The notes beneath the pieces were generated by a model that saw nothing but the letters and a program-made list of their open reading frames with translations, did no database searches and had not been told where the DNA came from. The translations under genes were made by a program, and so were the position numbers. From positions 1 through 64,000 of the forward strand of contig CANLRN010000003.1 in assembly GCA_947493495.1 (NCBI GenBank): DNA of 64,000 nt, read 5' to 3'. Shown piece by piece: positions 57,334 to 64,000 of this stretch. Positions within the stretch are counted from its first letter, which is position 1. Every line of letters begins with the position of its first letter. This stretch comes from an uncultured Aquimarina sp. GTDB taxonomy: Bacteria > Bacteroidota > Bacteroidia > Flavobacteriales > Flavobacteriaceae.

Positions 57334-58278
57334 ATGTTAACAAGAAGACATATTCGGGTTAAAGTAATGCAGTCACTCTATTTAATGAAGCAGACTCAAA
57401 GTGAAAACCTCGATAAAGAAGAGAAATTTTTACTATTTAGTATAGAACAGATGTATGATTTATTTTTGATAAATCTGCAACTATTGGTAGAAATCCGGAA
57501 AAGTGCAGTGGATTTTATACAAAAAAGTCAAAAAAAACACCTAGCTACTTCCGAGGATAAAAATCCCAATCAAAAATTTATAAACAATAAAGTACTCTTG
57601 TTATTAGATAGCAATATCCAGCTTAAAAAAGCAATGAGCGATAAAAAGATGAACTGCTGGGATCTAGACGATGAGTATGTAAAAATTCTTTGGAAAGAAA
57701 TCAAGGAGAGTGAACTCTACAAAGAATATATGACTACTACACAGAGTTCTTTTAAAGAAGATAAAGATTTTATTCTTGATATATTTAAAGAAATTATCGC
57801 ACCTAATGATAAATTATATGAATATATAGAAGATAAAAGACTTACTTGGGTTGATGATCTACCACTTATGAATACGGCTATGCTTAAAATGATCCGTAAA
57901 TTAAAACCTTCTTATGATGAGTATATGCCATTGCTAGAATTGTACAAAGATTTAGAAGACAAGAAATTCGCTAAAGATATTTTTAAGAAAACTGTATTAA
58001 ATGCGGTAGAGTTTTCTAAAGAAATAGATGAAAAAACTCCAAATTGGGATAAAGATAGGATTGCAGAACTGGACAAGGCGATTATAAAAATGGCAATATG
58101 TGAGTTTCAGAAATTCCCTTCTATTCCAGTAAAAGTAACAATTAACGAATATTTAGAGATTGCTAAGGAGTATAGTACACCCAAGAGTAGTATATTTATA
58201 AATGGAATTCTTGACAAGATTTCAAAAGAATATCAAGAAAACGGAAAACTAAATAAAGTTGGCCGTGGACTTATGTAG
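57334..58278 (+). CDS. nusB: Transcription antitermination factor NusB
   Basis: A 314-residue protein, much longer than the ~140-residue E. coli NusB. The C-terminal ~130 residues hold the NusB fold (AKDIFKKTVLNAVEFSKEI, WDKDRIAELDKAIIKMAICEF, VTINEYLEIAKEYSTPKSSIFINGILDKI); the N-terminus starts with the canonical RRHIRVKVMQSLYLM, followed by a large helical insertion. This long form is characteristic of Bacteroidota. It acts in rRNA antitermination with NusE. The gene is followed by a DUF1573 lipoprotein and yajC on the same strand. Confidence 0.94.
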   Translation: MLTRRHIRVKVMQSLYLMKQTQSENLDKEEKFLLFSIEQMYDLFLINLQLLVEIRKSAVDFIQKSQKKHLATSEDKNPNQKFINNKVLLLLDSNIQLKKAMSDKKMNCWDLDDEYVKILWKEIKESELYKEYMTTTQSSFKEDKDFILDIFKEIIAPNDKLYEYIEDKRLTWVDDLPLMNTAMLKMIRKLKPSYDEYMPLLELYKDLEDKKFAKDIFKKTVLNAVEFSKEIDEKTPNWDKDRIAELDKAIIKMAICEFQKFPSIPVKVTINEYLEIAKEYSTPKSSIFINGILDKISKEYQENGKLNKVGRGLM

Positions 58279-58327
58279 TTCAAAAAAAATAGTATTTTTA
58301 ACCTCAAATTAATTAAAAACCCAAGTA

Positions 58328-58807
58328 ATGAAAAAAGGAATTTTAATTTTAGCTGGCGTACTTGCAATGACTTTTGTGTCATGTAAAGATGATGCAGCAA
58401 AAAAAGTTAATGAAGAAAATGTAGCTGAAGCTGCTGAGCGTGATGCTAAGAATGCAGATTTTCCAGTAATGGCATTTGATGTAACAGAACATGATTTTGG
58501 TACCATCAATGAAGGTGACGTAGTAGAGCATACATTTACGTTTACTAACACTGGTAAAGCGCCACTAGTAATTGTCAACGCAAAAGGTAGTTGCGGATGT
58601 ACAGTGCCAGAATGGCCAAAAGAACCTGTAGCTCCAGGAGCACAAGGAACTATGCTAGTAAAGTTCAATTCTAATGGTAAGCCTAATGCTCAGAACAAGC
58701 AAGTAACTATTACAGCGAATACTGAAGCAGGAAAAGAAATCCTAAAAATTAAAGCAATGGTAACTCCAAAAGCAAAACCTGCAGGCGGAATTCCAATAAG
58801 TGAGTAA
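58328..58807 (+). CDS. DUF1573 lipoprotein
   Basis: A 159-residue protein with a lipoprotein signal (TFVSC, C19), a charged linker and one DUF1573 (Ig/ASH-like) domain: FDVTEHDFGTINEGDVVEHTF, then CGCTVPEWPKEPVAPG. The CGC motif is typical of this family. It lies 49 bp after nusB and five bases before yajC, an order I recall as conserved in Flavobacteriaceae. The function is unknown; periplasmic or outer-membrane location is inferred from the lipobox. Confidence 0.9.
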   Translation: MKKGILILAGVLAMTFVSCKDDAAKKVNEENVAEAAERDAKNADFPVMAFDVTEHDFGTINEGDVVEHTFTFTNTGKAPLVIVNAKGSCGCTVPEWPKEPVAPGAQGTMLVKFNSNGKPNAQNKQVTITANTEAGKEILKIKAMVTPKAKPAGGIPISE

Positions 58808-58812
58808 TTTTT

Positions 58813-59115
58813 ATGGAAGGATTTGGAGGGCAATTACCTTTTATTCTTTTAATATTTGTAGTGATGTATTTCTTTATGATACGTCCACAAATGCAAAAAG
58901 CAAAAAAGGAAAAGAAATTTGCTGAAGAACTAAAAAAAGGAGATCGTGTAGTAACTAAAAGTGGTTTACACGGTAAAGTTTTTGACTTTAGCGAAAAAAA
59001 CAATGCGATTGTTATAGAAACAGGTGCTGGTAAATTGACATATGATAAATCTGCTATTTCTTTAGAAATGAGCCAGAAATTAAATGCACCACCTGCACTA
59101 GAAAAAAAGAAATAA
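58813..59115 (+). CDS. yajC: Preprotein translocase accessory subunit YajC
   Basis: A 100-residue protein with one N-terminal transmembrane helix (FILLIFVVMYFFMIRPQMQK) and the basic YajC-type cytosolic domain (KGDRVVTKSGLHGKV). YajC associates with SecDF. It starts five bases after the DUF1573 stop, ends with a strong terminator, and is the last gene of the nusB unit. Confidence 0.94.
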   Translation: MEGFGGQLPFILLIFVVMYFFMIRPQMQKAKKEKKFAEELKKGDRVVTKSGLHGKVFDFSEKNNAIVIETGAGKLTYDKSAISLEMSQKLNAPPALEKKK

Positions 59116-59140
59116 CAGTCATTTACTAATTGTATAATAA

Positions 59141-59175
59141 AAGCGCGATGATATTTAATCATCGCGCTTTTTTGT
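59141..59175. terminator. Bidirectional terminator between yajC and MscS gene
   Basis: AAGCGCGATGAT (59141-59152) / ATCATCGCGCTT (59158-59169), 12-bp stem, 5-nt loop, T run to the right and A run to the left. Confidence 0.92.
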
Positions 59176-59202
59176 ACTATAAGAAAAGATATATCAAAAA
59201 GA

Positions 59203-60081
59203 TTAGCTTTTCATAGTAACAATTCGTTGTGGTAGTGGCGCATCGTAACTAGCTTTTCCTAACGCTTCTACGATTTTTTGTCTTGTATCCCAATACACAT
59301 CCCAATAATCATCACAAGTAGCATATGGCAATGCTAATAACTCAACACCATTAGCACCTAGGTTATTGACAGCAACTCGAGGCGCTGGATCTTTCATTAC
59401 TTTATCATCCTGTTGCATTACATCCATGACAACTTGCTTAGCTTTTTCGATATCTGCACCATATTGAATACCAAAAGGCATATCTACCCTAAGATTACCT
59501 ATAGTAGTTAGATTAGTAATTGTATTCGCAGTAACAGCTCCGTTTGGAATAATTTCTGTTTTATTCTGAAAAGTCTCTAGGATAGTTACAAATACAGAGA
59601 TTTCTTTTACAAATCCAAGTTTGCCATCCGTTTCTATAAGATCACCAACTTTAAAAGGTTTAAAGATTAGTAACATTACTCCAGCAGCCATATGCCCTAA
59701 TGATCCATTAAAAGCACCACCAATAGCCAATCCAACAGCTGCTAATAGCGCTGCAAAAGTAGCTGTAGGAATTCCGACAATACCTGCTATCGAAATAAAT
59801 AACATCACCTTTAATAAGAAACCTACAAGTGTTGTTAAGAACGGTTTTAGGGTATGATCTACATTACTTTTGTCAAATGCTTTTCTTACTGCTCGCATAA
59901 TGACTTTAATGATCCATAGGCCAATGATTAGTGCTACAACACCACCAACGATCTTAAGACCGTATTGACCAACACCTTCTTGGATAGAGTTGAAAAAACC
60001 GCCTAGAGAACTCATAATAGTTCCACCAGTTTCTGTTGTAGCAGATACGGCTGTATCTACTGCTTGTTCTGTAGTTTGCAT
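59203..60081 (-). CDS. Small-conductance mechanosensitive channel (MscS family)
   Basis: A 292-residue channel: three transmembrane helices (~38-150), the glycine/alanine-rich pore helix AALLAAVGLAIGGAFNGSLGHMAAGV, the beta domain (LIETDGKLGFVKEISVFVT), and the C-terminal alpha/beta vestibule domain. It opens on membrane tension to release solutes in osmotic downshock. A Thr/Gly-rich N-terminal tail (~1-35) precedes the first helix. Monocistronic. Confidence 0.95.
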   Translation of the reverse strand: MQTTEQAVDTAVSATTETGGTIMSSLGGFFNSIQEGVGQYGLKIVGGVVALIIGLWIIKVIMRAVRKAFDKSNVDHTLKPFLTTLVGFLLKVMLFISIAGIVGIPTATFAALLAAVGLAIGGAFNGSLGHMAAGVMLLIFKPFKVGDLIETDGKLGFVKEISVFVTILETFQNKTEIIPNGAVTANTITNLTTIGNLRVDMPFGIQYGADIEKAKQVVMDVMQQDDKVMKDPAPRVAVNNLGANGVELLALPYATCDDYWDVYWDTRQKIVEALGKASYDAPLPQRIVTMKS

Positions 60082-60297
60082 GAATTTGTAATTTTTTGTG
60101 ATTAAATATGAATACTTTTACATTGAAACTGGCATGGGTAATTATTAGTTTTTCTTACTGTAAAAAAAACGTTACTAAGCCCCTTTTCAGTAATGTAATT
60201 GATTATTACATAAATTTACTCTTATAGAAAACAAGAGGCTTTTTTTAAAAAGTGAGAAAATAGGTAAAATCGTTAAAAGTTATAAATAACCGATAAA

Positions 60298-61539
60298 TTA
60301 CGAATTGTATTTTGTAGTGAGTTCTGCAATTTTTACAATAACCTCAACCGCTTTCATCATGCTTTCTACAGGGAGATACTCATACCTTCCGTGGAAATTA
60401 TGTCCTCCGGCAAAAATATTAGGACAGGGCAATCCCATATAACTTAATTGAGATCCATCAGTACCTCCTCTAATGGGTTTAATGAGTGGAGTGATACCAA
60501 CTTCTTTCATAGCTTCTTCTGCTATCGTTACAATATGCATAACAGGTTCAATTTTTTCTCGCATATTATAGTATTGATCATTAATTTCTACAGAAACTAC
60601 TTCACGCCCATGTTGGGTATTTAATGTTGTAGCTAAATTGACCATGACTTCTTTTCTGGCTTCAAAATGTTCTCTATCATGATCTCTAATGATATATTGA
60701 AGTTTAGTTTCCTCTACATTTCCATCGACAGCATACAGATGAAAAAAACCATCTCTACCACTTGTGTGTTCTGGAGTTTCTAGTCTTGGTAATGAGTTTA
60801 TAAAATCTTGAGCGATATACATGCTATTGATCATCTTATCTTTTGCATAGCCAGGGTGTACAATTTTTCCTTGGATAGTTACGATGGCTCCTGCCGCATT
60901 GAAGTTTTCATATTCTAGCTCTCCGATTTGGCTTCCATCCATTGTGTATGCCCATTTGGCATCAAATTTAGCTACATCAAATTTGTGAGCCCCTCGTCCG
61001 ATCTCCTCATCAGGTGTAAAACCTACTCGTATTTTACCGTGTTTGATTTCTGGATGTTTTACAAGGTATTCCATGGCAGATATAATTTCTGTGATACCCG
61101 CTTTATCATCAGCTCCTAATAGGGTAGTTCCATCAGTGGTAATTAATGTCTGTCCTTTGTAGAGTTTTAGATCCTCGAAATAATCAGGAGATAGTATAAT
61201 ATGTTGTTCTTGATTAAGTACAATATCTTTACCGTCATATGCATCTATAATTTGTGGTTTTACATTAGCACCTGTAAAATCTGGAGTAGTATCAAAATGT
61301 GATATAAAACCAATCGTTGGTACTTCATGCGCTACATTGGATGGTAATGTGGCCATGATATACGCATTAGCATCAATAGTAACGTCTTCTAATCCGATAG
61401 ATTTTAACTCTTCTACTAATACATTAGCTAGATCCCATTGTTTTGCTGTGCTAGGTGTAGTAGTACTAGTAGGGTCACTTTCGGTGTCGATAGTTGCATA
61501 ACTAACAAATCTATCTATTAAATGTTTTTTTGTAATCAT
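60298..61539 (-). CDS. pepT: Peptidase T (tripeptide aminopeptidase)
   Basis: A 413-residue M20-family enzyme matching PepT length. Metal ligands lie in [40 protein letters not shown] and [11 protein letters not shown]. It cleaves N-terminal residues from tripeptides in the cytosol. It is divergent from pyrD, with matching promoter elements facing both ways in the 102-bp gap. Confidence 0.96.
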   Translation of the reverse strand: MITKKHLIDRFVSYATIDTESDPTSTTTPSTAKQWDLANVLVEELKSIGLEDVTIDANAYIMATLPSNVAHEVPTIGFISHFDTTPDFTGANVKPQIIDAYDGKDIVLNQEQHIILSPDYFEDLKLYKGQTLITTDGTTLLGADDKAGITEIISAMEYLVKHPEIKHGKIRVGFTPDEEIGRGAHKFDVAKFDAKWAYTMDGSQIGELEYENFNAAGAIVTIQGKIVHPGYAKDKMINSMYIAQDFINSLPRLETPEHTSGRDGFFHLYAVDGNVEETKLQYIIRDHDREHFEARKEVMVNLATTLNTQHGREVVSVEINDQYYNMREKIEPVMHIVTIAEEAMKEVGITPLIKPIRGGTDGSQLSYMGLPCPNIFAGGHNFHGRYEYLPVESMMKAVEVIVKIAELTTKYNS

Positions 61540-61565
61540 GGATGTCGATGGATTTTATAAGTATT

Positions 61566-61573
61566 CAAAAATA
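61566..61573 (-). promoter_or_regulatory. -7 promoter element for pepT
   Basis: CAAAAATA reads TATTTTTG on the coding strand, 26 bp upstream of the pepT ATG. Confidence 0.5.
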
Positions 61574-61609
61574 CATTTTAATAGACTTTTATTAGAGCCT
61601 CATTACACT

Positions 61610-61617
61610 TATTTTTG
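61610..61617 (+). promoter_or_regulatory. -7 promoter element for pyrD
   Basis: TATTTTTG (TAnnTTTG), 24 bp upstream of the ATG at 61642. It also rules out the in-frame TTG at 61615 as a start codon. Confidence 0.5.
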
Positions 61618-61641
61618 CGCAATCCAAAAAAATATTTTCTG

Positions 61642-62670
61642 ATGTATAAATCACTTATTCGCCCTATTCTATTTAACTATGACCCAGAAAAAGTACATCA
61701 CTTTACTTTTAGAATGATAAGGATGCTCTCTAAAATACCTTTTGTCTCTAAGGTATTTAGACATCTGTATATGGTAGAAAATAAAACACTAGAAAGAGAA
61801 GTTTTTGGACTAAAATTTAAGAATCCCGTTGGATTAGCAGCAGGTTTTGATAAAGATGCTAAACTTTTTAATGAATTATCAGATTTTGGATTTGGTTTTA
61901 TAGAAATAGGAACCTTAACCCCAAAACCTCAAGAAGGCAATCCCAAGAAAAGATTATTCAGACTTAGAAGCGATGCTGCAATTATCAATCGTATGGGGTT
62001 CAATAATGGTGGAGTAGAAGATGCCGTAAAACGACTAAAAAAGAATAGAGGAGTTCTTATTGGTGGTAATATTGGAAAAAATAAAGTGACTCCTAATGAG
62101 AGTGCTGTAGAGGATTATAAGATATGTTTTGATGCACTTTTTGAGTATGTAGATTATTTTGTAGTCAATGTAAGTTCACCTAACACACCAAATTTAAGAG
62201 CGTTGCAGGATAAAGAACCACTCACTGAGCTGCTTCTTGCCTTACAACATAAAAATCAACAACAACCAACCCCCAAACCTATTCTATTAAAAATAGCTCC
62301 AGATCTGACCGATGAACAACTATTAGATATTATAGATATAATTAGAGAGACTAAAATAGCAGGAGTAATTGCCACAAATACTACAATTTCTAGAAAGGGA
62401 TTGAAATCTAATCTTACACTTGCTAATGAACGTGGAGGGCTGAGCGGTAAACCTTTGACCAATAGATCCACAGAGGTAATCCGTTTTCTTTCAGAAAAAA
62501 GCAATAAAGCTTTTCCAATTATTGGAGTAGGAGGTATACACTCTGTCGATGATGCTTTAGAGAAATTGGATGCTGGAGCAAGTCTAATCCAATTGTATAC
62601 AGGATTTATTTATGAAGGGCCAAAATTGATCACGCAAATAAATAAGAAATTAATCAGCAAAGCACAATAA
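61642..62670 (+). CDS. pyrD: Dihydroorotate dehydrogenase (quinone), class 2
   Basis: I take the ATG at 61642 (342 residues, [20 protein letters not shown]), since an open TTG nine codons earlier falls inside the promoter motif. The hydrophobic N-terminal helix pair (~1-45) is the class 2 membrane-association domain; the FMN barrel shows [25 protein letters not shown] (catalytic Ser region) and [11 protein letters not shown]. It oxidises dihydroorotate to orotate with quinone as acceptor in pyrimidine synthesis. Four bases separate its stop from that of the convergent cargo gene. Confidence 0.95.
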   Translation: MYKSLIRPILFNYDPEKVHHFTFRMIRMLSKIPFVSKVFRHLYMVENKTLEREVFGLKFKNPVGLAAGFDKDAKLFNELSDFGFGFIEIGTLTPKPQEGNPKKRLFRLRSDAAIINRMGFNNGGVEDAVKRLKKNRGVLIGGNIGKNKVTPNESAVEDYKICFDALFEYVDYFVVNVSSPNTPNLRALQDKEPLTELLLALQHKNQQQPTPKPILLKIAPDLTDEQLLDIIDIIRETKIAGVIATNTTISRKGLKSNLTLANERGGLSGKPLTNRSTEVIRFLSEKSNKAFPIIGVGGIHSVDDALEKLDAGASLIQLYTGFIYEGPKLITQINKKLISKAQ

Positions 62671-62674
62671 AAAA

Positions 62675-63598
62675 CTAATGCAATATTAATCTTTGTGTCT
62701 GTGTTTCTCCTAAGTCAGTGTACATTCTTACTAAATAAATACCTTCGTGTAAACTACTAAGGTTTAGATTGATATTTTTCCTGTTTTGATTTAGTTTTCT
62801 ATACGATTTTACGATTTTTCCTAAGACATCGTATATTTCGATATCACTAATCTTAGTTGGATTACTTGGAGTCGCAATAGATATATTCCCTGTATTACTG
62901 GGATTTGGTGTAATTATGAATGGATTTTTTTCTGTACTGCCAAAAGAAGGGGTATTTAGAATTTTTTGAGAAAATACAATAGTCCCTATTTTTTCTGAAT
63001 TAAAAGGAGAATTATCTGGAGATACTATGGAGATAGGCTGTACCGGATTTGTAGCAGAGTTAGATAGGCTATATCCTGTTCCATTTTCTGTTCCTGAATC
63101 GTAAGGAAATAAATCCATAACAATTTCTGAGATCCATTGTCCTTGATCATCAACTAATGATACACTATTTACAGCAATCATCCAATCAGGGCTAGGAGCT
63201 ATCATAGAAGCTAAGCTAATTAGCGGATACTCAGAGTTTACCGTTAGGTCATTAATAGTAATCGTTTTAGAAGATGGATTAGGAAATAAATTAGGACCTT
63301 CTATAAATTGATCAGCAGTGTTATTAGATATTGCATCATTTACTTCTGAAGTAAAAATATTAAAACGTCCAGTTTCTGCTACTTGTTCGATACCTGGAGT
63401 TGCTATTGCTCCCATTTCTAATAAAGTAATAGTAGCATTGTGTGTTGCTCCTACAAGTTCTGTAAAATGAGCATTCCCAGGTAGTGTTCCGTGTGCATCC
63501 CAGTTACTCGTGAAAACGATATCATAAGTGGCTGTCGTTTGTCCAAATGTAGGTATAGAACAAATACATATTGCGAGAATAAGAATAAGCTTTTTCAT
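62675..63598 (-). CDS. Spondin-domain protein with T9SS type A sorting domain
   Basis: A 307-residue secreted protein with a signal peptide ending TFGQ, a spondin domain (~22-200: YDIVFTSNWDAHGTLPGNAHF and VSLVDDQGQWISEIVMDLFP) and a C-terminal T9SS type A sorting domain (~225-307: FIITPNPSNTGNISI, IEIYDVLGKIVKSY, LHEGIYLVRMYTD). Such cargo crosses the outer membrane by type IX secretion and is then anchored or released. Spondin domains mediate adhesion in eukaryotes; a surface role is inferred. Confidence 0.92.
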   Translation of the reverse strand: MKKLILILAICICSIPTFGQTTATYDIVFTSNWDAHGTLPGNAHFTELVGATHNATITLLEMGAIATPGIEQVAETGRFNIFTSEVNDAISNNTADQFIEGPNLFPNPSSKTITINDLTVNSEYPLISLASMIAPSPDWMIAVNSVSLVDDQGQWISEIVMDLFPYDSGTENGTGYSLSNSATNPVQPISIVSPDNSPFNSEKIGTIVFSQKILNTPSFGSTEKNPFIITPNPSNTGNISIATPSNPTKISDIEIYDVLGKIVKSYRKLNQNRKNINLNLSSLHEGIYLVRMYTDLGETQTQRLILH

Positions 63599-63627
63599 TA
63601 GTGAGTTTGTGTGTACAAAGTATATAA

Positions 63628-63635
63628 CAAAGATA
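63628..63635 (-). promoter_or_regulatory. -7 promoter element for spondin-domain gene
   Basis: CAAAGATA reads TATCTTTG on the minus strand, 29 bp upstream of the start at 63598. Confidence 0.45.
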
Positions 63636-63706
63636 TGTATATTTATTGGTTTTTAATTATAAGTATAAAATATTAATGAAAAAGTTTACACGCTCTTACT
63701 AAAAAA

Positions 63707-64000
63707 ATGGACATAAATACATTGTACACTTTTATGGTTGCTACATTAATACTAGCAATATCACCTGGACCAGATAATATTTATGTATTGATGCAAAGTA
63801 TTGTTAATGGAAAAAAATACGGTCTAGCTACTACAGCTGGTCTGATGTCTGGATGTATTATACATACTGCCTTAGTTGCTTTTGGGATTTCTGCTATTAT
63901 TAAGCAGAGTGACACCTTATTTTTTATGATTAAAATATTTGGAGCGATATATTTATTCTTTTTAGCATATCAAGTATGGAAAAGCGATGTATCCATACAG
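63707..64000 (+). CDS. LysE/RhtB-family exporter, 5' part only
   Basis: From the ATG at 63707 the frame stays open for 98 codons to the window end. The translation begins MDINTLYTFMVATLILAIS and continues PGPDNIYVLMQSIVNGKKYG, the LysE/RhtB signature (SPGPD in the first helix, then G-x3-G-x2-AGLMSGCIIHT). Three hydrophobic segments are visible. The family exports amino acids or homoserine lactones across the inner membrane. The 3' end lies outside the window. Confidence 0.9.
   Translation, partial: MDINTLYTFMVATLILAISPGPDNIYVLMQSIVNGKKYGLATTAGLMSGCIIHTALVAFGISAIIKQSDTLFFMIKIFGAIYLFFLAYQVWKSDVSIQ

Noticed and set aside
58749..59162. 137-codon minus-strand frame opposite yajC
   Set aside because: It is antisense to the DUF1573 gene end and yajC, whose reading frames are clear family matches.
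61615..61641. TTG start for pyrD nine codons upstream
   Set aside because: It lies within a TATTTTTG promoter match, and the ATG at 61642 gives the usual PyrD N-terminus.
1..64000. CRISPR arrays, insertion sequences, prophage or rRNA genes
   Set aside because: No regularly spaced repeats, transposase, integrase, phage structural gene or rRNA-like sequence was found.

Overview
The window is strongly AT-rich DNA from a member of the Bacteroidota, almost certainly a marine Flavobacteriaceae species (Aquimarina-like is my guess from overall protein style, not something the sequence proves). Evidence: promoter -7 elements of the TAnnTTTG type ahead of many genes and few purine-rich ribosome binding sites; a secreted protein with a type IX secretion (T9SS) type A C-terminal sorting domain; a PorV/PorQ-type outer-membrane protein; a CarboxypepD-reg/beta-barrel receptor; DUF3276, GT117 and MsbA/LptB/KdsD envelope genes in familiar flavobacterial order. 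There are no rRNA, tRNA, CRISPR or transposase genes here.

Layout. 1-9 kb: an M61 lipoprotein peptidase coupled to a Cof-type phosphatase, a secreted alpha/beta hydrolase, a secreted S1/P1 nuclease, an AraC regulator, an AlkB/DoxX/conserved-unknown operon and an astacin-like lipoprotein protease with a fascin-like tail. 9-20.7 kb: a lipoprotein, an orphan ATP-grasp ligase, a large GT117 membrane glycosyltransferase, a membrane-anchored LuxR-type regulator, htpG, and a TetR-like/UbiB-like pair. 20.9-24.7 kb is the accessory island: a 696-residue protein whose N-terminus is a type VI secretion tube protein (TssD/Hcp) and whose C-terminus is a metzincin protease, followed 2 bp later by a secreted protein, then a second secreted protein, then a decayed copy of the first one's 3' end. 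I read this as an evolved-Hcp effector with periplasmic immunity proteins and an immunity-gene remnant; no other T6SS gene is in the window.

24.8-38 kb: a FabH-like ketoacyl synthase, an outer-membrane receptor, a CoA-binding-protein gene broken by one in-frame stop, a sodium:solute symporter, an orphan LolD/MacB-type ATPase, a shortened methyltransferase-like protein, an ABC-F ATPase, an AraC/GyrI regulator, lnt and a PorV-like protein. 38-46 kb: pssA, a DinB protein, the tightly coupled kdsD-tatC-AhpD-like-lptB operon, and divergent recQ (lacking the usual RecQ zinc cysteines). 46-64 kb: a 750-bp gene-poor stretch with a dispersed repeat, a cyclophilin-FKBP fusion, a secreted protein plus a YfiT-like hydrolase, a thioredoxin-like protein, an Mpo1-like protein, an M14 carboxypeptidase, DUF3276, an MsbA-like exporter, leucine dehydrogenase, nusB-DUF1573-yajC, an MscS channel, pepT, pyrD, a spondin-domain T9SS cargo and the start of a LysE-family exporter cut by the window end.

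Most of the window is ordinary chromosomal backbone. The points worth following are the Hcp-protease/immunity cassette and its fossil, the nonsense-interrupted CoA-binding gene, the methyltransferase-like protein without a SAM site, the hairpin between the nusB promoter and its start codon, orphan terminator-like palindromes, and the dispersed intergenic repeat.
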